Assembly (NCBI GenBank): GCA_003168255.1
Contig: PMSU01000095.1
Location: forward strand, 14,190 to 52,785
Reading direction: 5' to 3'
DNA: 38,596 nt
DNA from: Actinomycetota bacterium
Lineage (GTDB): Bacteria; Actinomycetota; Actinomycetes; Streptosporangiales; Streptosporangiaceae
Position 1 is the first letter of the stretch. Each line of letters opens with the position of its first letter. Below are positions 31,018 to 38,596 of this stretch, piece by piece. The notes beneath the pieces are model-generated. The model had not been told where the DNA came from, searched no databases, and saw only the letters and a program-made list of their open reading frames with translations. Position numbers and translations under genes: made by a program.

Positions 31018-31776
31018 ATGTCAGTGACGCCAGGCGCGGAAGCGTTCAGCCACGACGCAGGACCCGTAGGCGTCCTGCTCTGCCACGGCTTCACCGGGAC
31101 ACCGCAGTCGTTGCGGCCGTGGGCGGAATTCCTCGCTCAGGCGGGCCTGACGGTGTCGGTGCCGAGGCTCCCCGGGCACGGGACGACGTGGCAGGAGATG
31201 AATCGGACGCGTTCGGAGGACTGGTACGCGGAGGCGGAGCGCGCCTTCGCGGTACTGCGCGGTAAGACTGACGAGATCTTCCTGATGGGGCTGTCGCTCG
31301 GCGGCTGCATCGCGCTGCGGATAGCGGAGCTGCGGCCAGACGCGGTCCGCGGGCTGGTCGTGGTCAACCCGTCGATCACCGCGGACACCAGGCTGTTCGC
31401 GCTGGCCCCGGTGATGAAGCTGCTGGTGCCCTCGCTGAAGGGAATCGCGAGCGACATCAAGAAGGACGGGGCGCACGAGCTCGGCTATGACCGGGTGCCG
31501 GTGAAGGCCGCCGCGACGCTACCGCGGCTGTGGCGCGCCACCCGGGACGGCCTGGGCCAGCTCAGCCAGCCCGTGCTCGTCTACCACAGCACCGAGGATC
31601 ACGTTGTCGGCCCGGCCAGCCTCCGGCTGCTCCGCGCGGCGCTTCCGGCCGATCAGGTTACGGTCCGGGATTGCGCGAATAGCTATCACGTTGCAACCCT
31701 GGATAATGACGCGGCGGCCATCTTTTCGGGCAGTCTGGAGTTCGTGCGGGCGCACAGCGCCGTGCCGAAGGAGTGA
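31018..31776 (+). CDS. Carboxylesterase/monoacylglycerol lipase-like alpha/beta hydrolase
   Basis: This 252-residue hydrolase is of the Est30/monoacylglycerol lipase type. Seen: VGVLLCHGFTGTPQSLRPWA, with the H-G-F-T-G oxyanion segment; SVPRLPGHGTTWQEM; the nucleophile elbow IFLMGLSLGGCIAL (Ser in G-L-S-L-G); the acid in VLVYHSTEDHVVGP; and the catalytic His in NSYHVATLDND. The triad is complete. ATG 31018 follows GAAGGGATCGGA; an ORF extension upstream to 30895 is not family-like. It is divergent from the acyltransferase, so both could adjust glycerolipid or acylglycerol pools. Confidence 0.9.
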   Translation: MSVTPGAEAFSHDAGPVGVLLCHGFTGTPQSLRPWAEFLAQAGLTVSVPRLPGHGTTWQEMNRTRSEDWYAEAERAFAVLRGKTDEIFLMGLSLGGCIALRIAELRPDAVRGLVVVNPSITADTRLFALAPVMKLLVPSLKGIASDIKKDGAHELGYDRVPVKAAATLPRLWRATRDGLGQLSQPVLVYHSTEDHVVGPASLRLLRAALPADQVTVRDCANSYHVATLDNDAAAIFSGSLEFVRAHSAVPKE

Positions 31777-31839
31777 CGTCGGGGCCGGGGACCACAAGGG
31801 ATCCGGCCAGACAGTGGCAGGGAGGTGAGCCCGAGAGCC

Positions 31840-32493
31840 GTGACCGATGGCAACAGCGAAGAAGTAACCCACGGCGGCAGCGAGGAAGACGCCGTGTGGC
31901 GCGAGCTGATCGGCCGCTTCGATGCTCCCGCCTACGCCGCGGATGGTCCCGCGCCATGGCCAGAGCGGGAGAACCTCGCGGCGCCCGCACCCGCGGCGCC
32001 GGCACCCGCGGCGCCCGCGGCGTCCGGGCCGGCCGCTGACAGCCCCGCGGCGCCCGTGTCAGCGGCTGACAGCCCCGCAGCGTCCGTGCCAGCCGGTGAC
32101 AGCCCTGCGGCGCCTGCGGCGCCGCCTGAGAGCCCTGTAGCGGCCGCGGCGGCGCCGGAGAGCCCTGGCACCATCCGCCCGGAGGATTCCGCCTCCGGCC
32201 GTCCCCCTGGGCCCCGGACCTGGTCGGTCGCTCCCGCCGCTGAGGACGAGCATTACATTCCGCCGCCGCCCCCGCCGCTGCCCGCCCTTTCCCCTGCTAC
32301 CAAGGGCGCATGGGCCGGGCTCTTTGGCGGCCCGGGCTACCTGCTGGTGGCGACGCTGGTGGGCTGGTCGGTTCCCGGCTGGGCGCTGTTCTGCGCGGTC
32401 GCCGCGTTCATCGCTGGCTTCACGGTCCTGGTCCTGCACCTGGGTGACGAGTCTGACCGGGATCAGGGTCCGGACGACGGTGCCGTGGTCTGA
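31840..32493 (+). CDS. Hypothetical protein, Ala/Pro-rich with C-terminal membrane hairpin
   Basis: This is a 217-residue protein with an unstructured, Ala/Pro-rich first half that repeats short A-D-S-P-A-A-P units (about residues 50-120). A Pro run (IPPPPPPLPALSP) follows, then two hydrophobic segments, LFGGPGYLLVATLVGWSVPG and ALFCAVAAFIAGFTVLVLHL, and an acidic end. GTG 31840 is preferred because GGAGGTGA lies 11 bases upstream; GTG 31825 lies inside that motif. The C-terminal hairpin resembles small actinobacterial membrane proteins found next to glucokinase in other genomes. The stop codon abuts the convergent ROK gene's stop with no base between them. Confidence 0.72.
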   Translation: MTDGNSEEVTHGGSEEDAVWRELIGRFDAPAYAADGPAPWPERENLAAPAPAAPAPAAPAASGPAADSPAAPVSAADSPAASVPAGDSPAAPAAPPESPVAAAAAPESPGTIRPEDSASGRPPGPRTWSVAPAAEDEHYIPPPPPPLPALSPATKGAWAGLFGGPGYLLVATLVGWSVPGWALFCAVAAFIAGFTVLVLHLGDESDRDQGPDDGAVV

Positions 32494-33438
32494 TTACCGC
32501 AGCCGGGCCAGGTCGGCCGCGCCGACCAGGCCGGCGTCCGAGCCAAGCTCGGCAACCCTGACGTCGGCGAAGCTGCGGTGGCCGCGGCCGGTCAGTGCCT
32601 TCTCGAACGCCACCCGCGCCGGAGCGAGCAGCAGTTCGCCAGCCTCGGACACACCGCCGCCGATCACGAAGCAGCCCGGATCCAGGATCGCGGCAAGATC
32701 GGCCATGCCCTGTCCGAGCCAGCCGCCCACGATCTGGAAGCACCGCAGCGCACCCGGGTCGCCCTCCAGCGCTGCCTGCGTGACCTGCGGCCCGCCGATT
32801 CCGTCCGGGTTCCCGCCGCCGAGCTGGAGCAGCCGGATGGCTCCTTCCGGCCGCCGCCTGGCGAACTCGCGCGCCTCTGCGACCAGGGCGCTCCCGCTCG
32901 CGTACTGCTCCAGGCAGCCGCGGTTACCGCAGCCGCACAGGCGGCCGTCCGGCACCACCCGGTAGTGGCCAGGCTCCCCGCCCATCCCCCACCTGCCGCG
33001 GTAGAGGCTGCCGCCGAGCACGATGCCGCCGCCGATTCCGGTGCCGACCGCGAGGAGGACGACGTAGTCGTGGCCGCGGGCGGCCCCGAACCTGACCTCC
33101 GCCCAGGCGATGGCGTTGGCGTCGTTCTCCACGACGACGGGCAGGCCGACAAGATCTTCGACCCGTTTCTTCAGCGGCTCGTCCCGCCAGGCGAGATTAG
33201 GGGCGAACATGACGGCCGTACGTGACTCGTTCACGAACCCGGCCGCGCCGAGACCCACTGCCTCCACCGGATGGCGATGGCACAGCTCGGTCACCACGGT
33301 GCCGATCACCTGGGCGGTGTGTTCCGGGTCTGCCGCGGGTGTGGACCGCCTTAGCTTCTCGACGATCCTTCCCCGGTCATCCACGACCCCCGCTGCGACC
33401 TTGGTGCCACCGACATCAAGGCCGATGGTCAGGCTCAT
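32494..33438 (-). CDS. glkA: ROK family glucokinase
   Basis: This 314-residue sugar kinase phosphorylates glucose with ATP (or polyphosphate). Seen: the phosphate loop TIGLDVGGTKVAAGVVDD; NDANAIAWAEVRFGAARG, with the catalytic Asp; VGTGIGGGIVLGG; the glucose-binding EPGH motif in GMGGEPGHYRV; and the zinc site CGCGNRGCLEQYASG, which is the ROK C-x-C-G-x-x-G-C-x-E signature. ATG 33438 is used, overlapping the end of the DUF5304 gene by 23 bp, so the two are coupled. Known: the Streptomyces homologue also mediates glucose repression. Its placement near phosphofructokinase fits a hexose-entry cluster. Confidence 0.93.
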   Translation of the reverse strand: MSLTIGLDVGGTKVAAGVVDDRGRIVEKLRRSTPAADPEHTAQVIGTVVTELCHRHPVEAVGLGAAGFVNESRTAVMFAPNLAWRDEPLKKRVEDLVGLPVVVENDANAIAWAEVRFGAARGHDYVVLLAVGTGIGGGIVLGGSLYRGRWGMGGEPGHYRVVPDGRLCGCGNRGCLEQYASGSALVAEAREFARRRPEGAIRLLQLGGGNPDGIGGPQVTQAALEGDPGALRCFQIVGGWLGQGMADLAAILDPGCFVIGGGVSEAGELLLAPARVAFEKALTGRGHRSFADVRVAELGSDAGLVGAADLARLR

Positions 33439-33970
33439 CAGGTGCCGCCCTCTGGCCTTCCGCTGAGCCGGCGGCTTCGCCGGTCGAGCCGACATCGGTT
33501 TCCGCTGGCCAGCCGGTCCCCGCCGATGCTCCCTGAGCTGGCCCGGGCTGGGCTGGGCCGGGTTGGGCTGGGGCGGGGGCGGGCTGGGGCGGGCTGGACG
33601 GGGCCGGGCGGGAAGGGGCTGACCCGGACTGGGCGGACAGCGTGGCCTCGAAGGCGGCGAGGGTGTCCTGGGCAACATTTAGCAGGGCATCCCCGGCCCC
33701 CGCGACCTGTGATGCCAGGCCAGGGCCCGACTGCCTGAACTTGCGGGCGGCCCGGCACACCGGGCACCAGGCGCACTCCGGCGCCTCGTCCGGGAGCGGC
33801 TCGGCCGTGGCGGTCTCCCACACGTCGCCGCGATCGGAACTGTTGCCGCCGATTGTCCGGCGGACCTGACCCTTCAGCTGACTGCCGAGAGTCTTCGCGC
33901 TCGACCGCATGAGCCACCGCTGGAAGTCGCTGATCGGGTCGCTACCTGAGGATCCGCTGCGCTCGGTCAC
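33416..33970 (-). CDS. DUF5304 family protein
   Basis: This 184-residue protein is typical of actinomycetes. Seen: an N-terminal helix around ISDFQRWLMRSSAKTLGSQL; the conserved PECAWCPVCRAARKF, a C-x-x-C-x-x-C pattern (CAWCPVC) that may bind zinc or iron; GPGLASQVAGAGDALLNVAQ; and a low-complexity Pro/Ala/Gln tail with PAQPGPAQPGPAQ. GTG 33970 makes a 4-bp overlap with the stop of the SRPBCC gene. Its own stop lies 23 bp inside the ROK gene. Function is unknown. Conservation of the order SRPBCC-DUF5304-glucokinase, from memory, suggests a link but not a mechanism. Confidence 0.85.
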   Translation of the reverse strand: MTERSGSSGSDPISDFQRWLMRSSAKTLGSQLKGQVRRTIGGNSSDRGDVWETATAEPLPDEAPECAWCPVCRAARKFRQSGPGLASQVAGAGDALLNVAQDTLAAFEATLSAQSGSAPSRPAPSSPPQPAPAPAQPGPAQPGPAQGASAGTGWPAETDVGSTGEAAGSAEGQRAAPDEPDHRP

Positions 33971-34434
33971 CTGGCGCCTCCCGTGCTTGCACCGTCGCCG
34001 AGGGACTCGGCACGCGCCTTGAGGCCCTTCAGGGCGGTATCGATGATCATTTTTTCCGCCTTGCGCTTGAGCAGTCCCGGCATCGGTATCCGCACATCCA
34101 CCGTCAGCTCGTAGTTGACCCCGGCGCCTGAGCCGCGGTCGAAGAGGTGATACCCGCCGGTCATCTCTGCGATGACCGATCCAGGCTCGGCAAGCTGCCA
34201 GCTCACCCCCGTGTCGCCGTCCCATACGTAGGCAAGGACGTAGGTGTCCCGCACCAGGCCCGCGTCGAGCGTGAACCGCACCTTGCTCGCCCGGCCGCCG
34301 GGTCCGGTCTCGAGCACTTCAGCCGATCGCAGCGCAGTTGCCCACTGCGGGTACTCGGCGAAATCCGCGATCACGTCCATGACGTCGGTCTTTGGCGCCT
34401 CTACGTTGATGCTCGAGGCGGTCCTGCTGCCCAT
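33967..34434 (-). CDS. SRPBCC/START-like (polyketide cyclase, Coq10 type) protein
   Basis: This 155-residue lipid- or hydrophobic-ligand-binding protein opens with TASSINVEAPKTDVMDVIAD followed by FAEYPQWATALRSAEVLE. That is the standard SRPBCC start strand, with a V-M-D-V-I-x-D-F-x-x-Y-P-x-W helix. The sequence continues with strands of the helix-grip barrel (SKVRFTLDAGLVRDTYVLAY) and the final long helix RKAEKMIIDTALKGLKARAE. There is no enzymatic residue set to suggest cyclase activity. ATG 34434 is the start. It is upstream of and coupled to DUF5304 by a GTGA overlap. Confidence 0.88.
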   Translation of the reverse strand: MGSRTASSINVEAPKTDVMDVIADFAEYPQWATALRSAEVLETGPGGRASKVRFTLDAGLVRDTYVLAYVWDGDTGVSWQLAEPGSVIAEMTGGYHLFDRGSGAGVNYELTVDVRIPMPGLLKRKAEKMIIDTALKGLKARAESLGDGASTGGAR

Positions 34435-34475
34435 GCTCGGAGCGTACCGCCATCGAGACAGTACTCGGTGAGCCG

Positions 34476-35243
34476 CTACCACTCCAGGACGTATGGGGTG
34501 CCGGTCGCGGCGAAGTGCCCGACGTTGACGCACTCGGTCCGGCCGACCCGCACCCGCCGGGCGAGCGGCTGATGAACATGGCCGAACAGGGCAAGCCTGG
34601 GCTGGGTCTTCCTGACCGCTGCCAGCAGCATTTCGCTGCCTCGCTCCAGCCTGCGCGCCACCGTGTCGTACAGCAGCTCGGGAACGGCCGGCGGGATGTG
34701 CGTGCACAGCACGTCCACTTCTCCGACCGCCTCGATCTTGGCGGCGTAGGTCTCGTCGTCGAGTTCATAAGGCGTCCGGTAGCGCGAGCGAAGCCCGCCG
34801 CCGACGAAACCGAAGGTCCATCCGCCGAGCTCGGCACGTTCGCCGTCAAGCACGCGGTGCCCGGGCCTCAGGTTCGCCGCCCACATGCCAGGCAGGTCGA
34901 CGTTGCCGTAGGTCAGGTACGCGGGCTCGGGCAGCGCGGCGAACAGGGCGGCGTACTGGCGAGCCGCCGCCGCCCGGAAATGCTCGGCCGGATCTCCGCC
35001 CAGGCTGGCCATCAGCGACGTAGAGAAGGCCCGCGCCTCGTCGAACCGCTGCGCCGTCCGCAGCGCGATGAGCTTGCTCGCCTGGCTGGCCCCGAACAGC
35101 TCGGCGAAGATTCCGCGCCCGCTGTCGGCATAGTCCAGGAACTGGAGCAGGTCGCCGAGGCAGAAGACCGCATCCGCGCCATCGCCGGCATCGGCAAGGG
35201 CGTCCGTCCTGCCGTGCACGTCGCTGACCACATGGACCCGCAT
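34476..35243 (-). CDS. Calcineurin-like metallophosphoesterase
   Basis: This 255-residue metal-dependent phosphoesterase has the full set of motifs: SDVHG (Asp8, His10), FCLGDLLQF, TYGNVDLPG (G-N-x-D, where many family members have G-N-H-D/E), VLCTHIPP, and FGHVHQP near the C-terminus. A long helical insert (residues 60-100) precedes the GNVD motif. The replacement of His by Val in the third motif, if real, removes the usual acid catalyst and could lower activity or shift specificity. ATG 35243 is the start. It is the first gene of a four-gene minus-strand run ending in glucokinase. Confidence 0.88.
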   Translation of the reverse strand: MRVHVVSDVHGRTDALADAGDGADAVFCLGDLLQFLDYADSGRGIFAELFGASQASKLIALRTAQRFDEARAFSTSLMASLGGDPAEHFRAAAARQYAALFAALPEPAYLTYGNVDLPGMWAANLRPGHRVLDGERAELGGWTFGFVGGGLRSRYRTPYELDDETYAAKIEAVGEVDVLCTHIPPAVPELLYDTVARRLERGSEMLLAAVRKTQPRLALFGHVHQPLARRVRVGRTECVNVGHFAATGTPYVLEW

Positions 35244-35453
35244 CTGCCCAGCCTAGGAGTTCGGCCGAGAGCTACCCACCGGTAGCCAATGGATGTACCG
35301 TCCATTTCAGGCATCGGCCGCTGCCCGGGACAGGGCGCGGCCGGGGCGCGCAGCAGCATGGGATGCCTGGCCGCTACCATCTCCACCTGGCTCCCAGGCG
35401 GACCAGCGACCGGCCGGAACCTCGGTCAAGGCACAGTCTGACAAGGAGGCGTC

Positions 35454-37292
35454 GTGCGCGAGTACAGCACTCCGGCCCTGGTGGATATCCCGGCGTCGGC
35501 CAACCTGGCTGACATGATCTTCCATCGCGCGGCGGAAGACCCCGATGCCGTCATCATGCGGCGCAAGGTCGCGGGCCAGGCCGGCGGCTGGCGGGATATC
35601 ACCGCTCGCGAGTTCCGCGACGACGTCGTGCCGCTCGCCAAGGGAATGATCGCGGCCGGCATCGCGTCCGGCGACCGGGTCGCCATCATGTCGAGGACCC
35701 GCTATGAGTGGACCGTGATCGACTACGCCATCTGGTCCGCGGGCGCCGTCACCGTGCCGATCTACGAGACATCCTCGGCCGAGCAGGTCGAGTGGATAAT
35801 CGGTAACTCGGGGGCGCGGGCCGTGTTCGCGGAGACCGCGGCGCACGACGAAACCATCGAGTCCGTCCGCGGCCAGCTGCCTGACCTGGAGATGTCCTGG
35901 CTGATCGAGGGCGCCGCGGCGGCCGACCGGTCGCTGGCGGCGCTCACCGCCCAGGGCACGGATATCGGCGACGAGCAGGTCGAGCAGCGGCGCGAGGCGG
36001 TCGCCGCGAAAGACGCGGCGACCATCATCTATACCTCGGGCACCACCGGCCGGCCGAAGGGCTGCGAGCTCACCCACGCGAACCTGCTCGCCGACGCGCG
36101 CAACGCGACCGAGGGCGCCCTGACCGAGGTCTTCGACCTAGCGAACAGCTCGACGCTGCTGTTCCTGCCGCTCGCGCACGCGTTCGCTCGCATCATCCAG
36201 GTGGGCTGCCTTGATTCGGGCGTGATACTCGGCCACACCGCGTCCATCGCGGACCTGGTGCCCGACCTGGGCGCGTTCAAGCCCACGTTCATTCTCGCGG
36301 TACCCCGGGTATTTGAGAAGGTCTACAACAGCGCGCAGCAGCAGGCCTCGGAAAGCCCGGCCAAGAGCCGGATCTTCCAGGCCGCGGCCGATACGGCAAT
36401 TGCGTACAGCCAGGCGCTCGATGCCGGGACACGCGGCGGCCGCGGGCCCGGCATCGCACTGTCCCTCAGGCACGGCCTGTTCGACCAGCTGGTGTACGGA
36501 AAGCTGCGCGGCGCGATCGGCGGCCGGGTGCAGTTCGCGGTCTCCGGCGGCGCGGCGCTCGGTGAGCGGCTCGGTCACTTCTTCCGCGGGGTGGGGATCA
36601 CGATCCTCGAGGGTTACGGGATGACGGAGCTCACCGCGGCCGCGACGGTCAACCGGCCGAGCCGGAACAAGATCGGAACGGTAGGGCTGCCGATACCCGG
36701 CGCCAGCGTCAAGATCGCTGATGATGGCGAGGTCCTGGTCAAGGGCCCGATGGTCTTCCCCGGCTACTGGCACAACGACGCCGCTACCGCGGACGTGCTG
36801 GATCAAGAGGGCTGGATCCACACCGGCGACATCGGTTCGCTCGACGATGAAGGCTTCTTGCGGATCACCGGCCGGAAGAAGGAGCTGATCGTCACGGCGG
36901 GCGGGAAGAACGTCTCGCCTGCGGTGCTCGAGGACAGGCTGCGCGCCAACGCGCTGATCAGCCAGTGCATGGTGGTGGGCGACAACAAGCCGTACATAGC
37001 GGTGCTGGTGACCATCGACGAGGAGACGCTGCCGTACTGGAAGAAGCAGCACGGCAAGCCGGCCGACGCGACGGTGGCGGACCTGAAGGACGACCCGGAA
37101 CTGGTCGCCGAAATCCAGGGAGCGGTCGACGAGGCGAACAAGGCGGTATCACGGGCCGAGGCGATCAAGCGATTCCGCGTGCTCACCATCGACTTCACCG
37201 AAGCCGGCGGGCAGCTAACGCCGTCACTCAAGCTGCGCAGGAGCGTGGTCAGCAAGGAGTGCGCGGCCGATATCGAGGCGCTCTACTCCTGA
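35454..37292 (+). CDS. Long-chain fatty acyl-CoA synthetase (AMP-forming)
   Basis: This 612-residue adenylate-forming enzyme activates fatty acids with ATP and CoA. Seen: P-loop IIYTSGTTGRPKG (residues about 190-202); TLLFLPLAHAFARI; the fatty-acid gate area FILAVPRVFEKV; adenine-binding VSGGAALGERLGHFFRGVGI then EGYGMTELTAA; the hinge HTGDIGSLDDEGFLRITGRK followed by KELIVTAGGKNVSP; and the C-terminal Lys region SLKLRRSVV. It resembles the FadD15-like class. GTG 35454 follows CAAGGAGG. The last 10 bp overlap the end of the convergent mannosyltransferase gene. It supplies acyl-CoA to pathways such as the neighbouring acyltransferases. Confidence 0.93.
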   Translation: MREYSTPALVDIPASANLADMIFHRAAEDPDAVIMRRKVAGQAGGWRDITAREFRDDVVPLAKGMIAAGIASGDRVAIMSRTRYEWTVIDYAIWSAGAVTVPIYETSSAEQVEWIIGNSGARAVFAETAAHDETIESVRGQLPDLEMSWLIEGAAAADRSLAALTAQGTDIGDEQVEQRREAVAAKDAATIIYTSGTTGRPKGCELTHANLLADARNATEGALTEVFDLANSSTLLFLPLAHAFARIIQVGCLDSGVILGHTASIADLVPDLGAFKPTFILAVPRVFEKVYNSAQQQASESPAKSRIFQAAADTAIAYSQALDAGTRGGRGPGIALSLRHGLFDQLVYGKLRGAIGGRVQFAVSGGAALGERLGHFFRGVGITILEGYGMTELTAAATVNRPSRNKIGTVGLPIPGASVKIADDGEVLVKGPMVFPGYWHNDAATADVLDQEGWIHTGDIGSLDDEGFLRITGRKKELIVTAGGKNVSPAVLEDRLRANALISQCMVVGDNKPYIAVLVTIDEETLPYWKKQHGKPADATVADLKDDPELVAEIQGAVDEANKAVSRAEAIKRFRVLTIDFTEAGGQLTPSLKLRRSVVSKECAADIEALYS

Positions 37293-38425
37293 CACGCCTG
37301 GCCGCGGAGAATCTGGTCGAGGCGGTCGGCCACCAGGTCCCAGCGCCACTCCTGCTGCACCCAGGCCAGGCCCTTGCACCCCATCGCCGTTGCCCTGCCC
37401 GGGTCGGTGATCAGCTCGATGATCCGGTCCGCCACGCCGGTGACGCTGCGGCCTGGCACGACGTAGCCCGATTCGCCGTCGCGGATGGCATCGGGAGCAC
37501 CGCCGGAATCGCCGCCGATCACCGGCAGGCCGGTCGCTGATGCCTCCAGGTAGACGATGCCCAGGCCCTCGACGTCGAGTCCCCGCCGGCGCGTTCGGCA
37601 GGGCATGGCGAAAACATCGCCCGCGTCGTAATAGGACGGCAGATCCTGCGTCGGGACGGATCCGGCGAAATGGACGGAGTCGGCCACAGCGAGCCGTTCG
37701 GCAAGCTTGCGAAGATTTTTTCCGAACGGCCCCTCGCCAACCAGGAGCAGCGTGGCCTCAGGCGCCGCGGCCAGGACCATGGGCCAGGCGCGGATGAGCG
37801 TGTCCTGACCCTTGCGCGGCACCAGCCGGGACACGCACACCACCACCGGGCGGCCGTCAAGGCCAAGCCGCCGCCTGATCGCGGCACCGCCCGCGCCAGG
37901 CCGGAAGGCTGTGATGTCAACGCCGGGCGCCAGCCGGACCATGCGGGCCGCCGCCTCAGCGGACAGGGCAGCGGCAAGCCGCACCCGCGTGTACTCCCCC
38001 AGGTAGGTCAGCACATCCACGGAGTCGCCGATCCGGCGCAACAGCCCGCGCGCGCCGGGTAGGGCTGCCCAGCCGGCCTCATGCCCGTGGGTGAGCGCGA
38101 CGATCCGCTTCCCCCCTGCCCTGCGCAGCGCGGGTGCCAGCAGCCCAAGCGGCGCGGCCGCGCCGAACAGCACGCTGTCGCAGCCGTGCTCCTCGAGCGC
38201 GGCCACGGCCCGGCGGGCTACCGACGGCACCGGCAGCATCAGCGATGTGGGGTGGCGGATCACCGGCATCGGCTGGCGGGCATCGAACTCGGCGGCGCCG
38301 TCCCAGGACGGCGCGTAAACGACGACGCGGCCGGCCGGCAGCCGGGTGGCGAGTGCGTGCACGAACGACTGGATCCCGCCCGACCTGGGCGGAAAGTCGT
38401 TCGTGACCACGAGTGTCTTGCCCAT
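37283..38425 (-). CDS. pimB: Phosphatidylinositol mannosyltransferase-type GT4 enzyme
   Basis: This 380-residue GT-B glycosyltransferase has the opening MGKTLVVTNDFPPRSGGIQS, which closely matches PimB-type GDP-mannose enzymes. The rest is consistent: VALTHGHEAGWAALPG; APGVDITAFRPG; RPVVVCVSRLVPRKGQDTLI for the donor lobe; FAMPCRTRRRGLDVEGLGIV with the E-x7-E motif (EGLGIVYLE); and GGAPDAI. Known: PimB adds the second mannose to phosphatidylinositol monomannoside on the cytoplasmic face of the membrane. GT4 assignments can be confused with related mannosyltransferases, so the exact step is probable and not certain. It is convergent with the acyl-CoA synthetase. Confidence 0.85.
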   Translation of the reverse strand: MGKTLVVTNDFPPRSGGIQSFVHALATRLPAGRVVVYAPSWDGAAEFDARQPMPVIRHPTSLMLPVPSVARRAVAALEEHGCDSVLFGAAAPLGLLAPALRRAGGKRIVALTHGHEAGWAALPGARGLLRRIGDSVDVLTYLGEYTRVRLAAALSAEAAARMVRLAPGVDITAFRPGAGGAAIRRRLGLDGRPVVVCVSRLVPRKGQDTLIRAWPMVLAAAPEATLLLVGEGPFGKNLRKLAERLAVADSVHFAGSVPTQDLPSYYDAGDVFAMPCRTRRRGLDVEGLGIVYLEASATGLPVIGGDSGGAPDAIRDGESGYVVPGRSVTGVADRIIELITDPGRATAMGCKGLAWVQQEWRWDLVADRLDQILRGQACQE

Positions 38426-38596
38426 CGCCGTTCGATACTAGGCCGTCTGCGGGGCAGCGGGCTGCCGACAGCTAGCCGGCGGGTGACCGTGCGCGGCGGT
38501 TCTGGCCCGCCTTTCGCTTGGAGTCCTCGAATGGCCGGCGCCCGCCCCGGCACCGGGGAAGGCGGCCCGCAGGCGCCTCCTTCCGCGTCGTTTCCA
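38426..38596. other. Window end, no gene supported
   Basis: This is the upstream side of the mannosyltransferase gene. Minus-strand frames run off the end (KRRGRRRLRAAF-like), so a partial gene with a basic C-terminal tail may begin outside the window. The evidence is too thin to call it. Confidence 0.3.

Overview
The window is high-GC DNA (strong G/C bias at third codon positions, GTG starts, frequent 4-bp ATGA/GTGA gene overlaps, WYL, DUF664, DUF5304 and PimB-type genes). It fits a filamentous or soil actinomycete in the Streptomyces/Streptosporangiales range. The genus cannot be fixed from the sequence alone.

Region 1 (about 1-16 kb) looks like accessory DNA: small mono- or bicistronic genes separated by long gaps that hold gene debris. 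From the left: a DinB/DUF664 plus GNAT pair divergent from a WYL regulator; a C-terminal scrap of a GyrI-like domain; VOC, SnoaL-like and GNAT proteins; a GT-A glycosyltransferase; a TTA-containing orphan; a secreted 14-repeat Asp-box propeller with one cysteine pair per repeat; a small gene interrupted by one in-frame TGA; a TPR protein made of near-identical 42-residue units; a frameshifted IS4-type transposase relic; a divergent SDR/TetR pair around four 11-bp operator-like elements at exact 17-bp spacing; and an Abi-alpha (DUF4393) gene directly behind a DUF445 membrane-protein gene. Protein-like fragments without starts (methyltransferase N-terminus, TMEM175-like C-terminus) add to the picture of decay.

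Region 2 (16.8-20.3 kb) carries an MMPL transporter, a TMEM175-like fragment on a 39-bp duplication, and a phosphotransferase-fold (APH) protein with a five-unit 15-bp repeat near its N-terminus.

Region 3 (20.3-27.5 kb) is a complete polyol uptake and oxidation locus. A SorC-type regulator, with the APH protein behind it, faces a lipoprotein-permease-permease-ATPase-mannitol dehydrogenase operon. Two sites with the same GCTCA-N2-TGAGC core lie in the control region. The operon also contains an intercistronic hairpin and a 15-bp repeat that encodes a small overlapping ORF.

Region 4 (27.5-38.4 kb) looks like conserved core metabolism: a phosphofructokinase with pyrophosphate-type active-site residues, glycerol kinase, a PlsC acyltransferase, a carboxylesterase, an ROK glucokinase, a DUF5304-SRPBCC pair, a metallophosphoesterase, a long-chain acyl-CoA synthetase and a PimB-type mannosyltransferase. 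From memory this set resembles the glkA neighbourhood of Streptomyces. Together regions 3 and 4 link polyol and glycerol entry to fructose-6-phosphate, glycerolipid and phosphatidylinositol mannoside synthesis.
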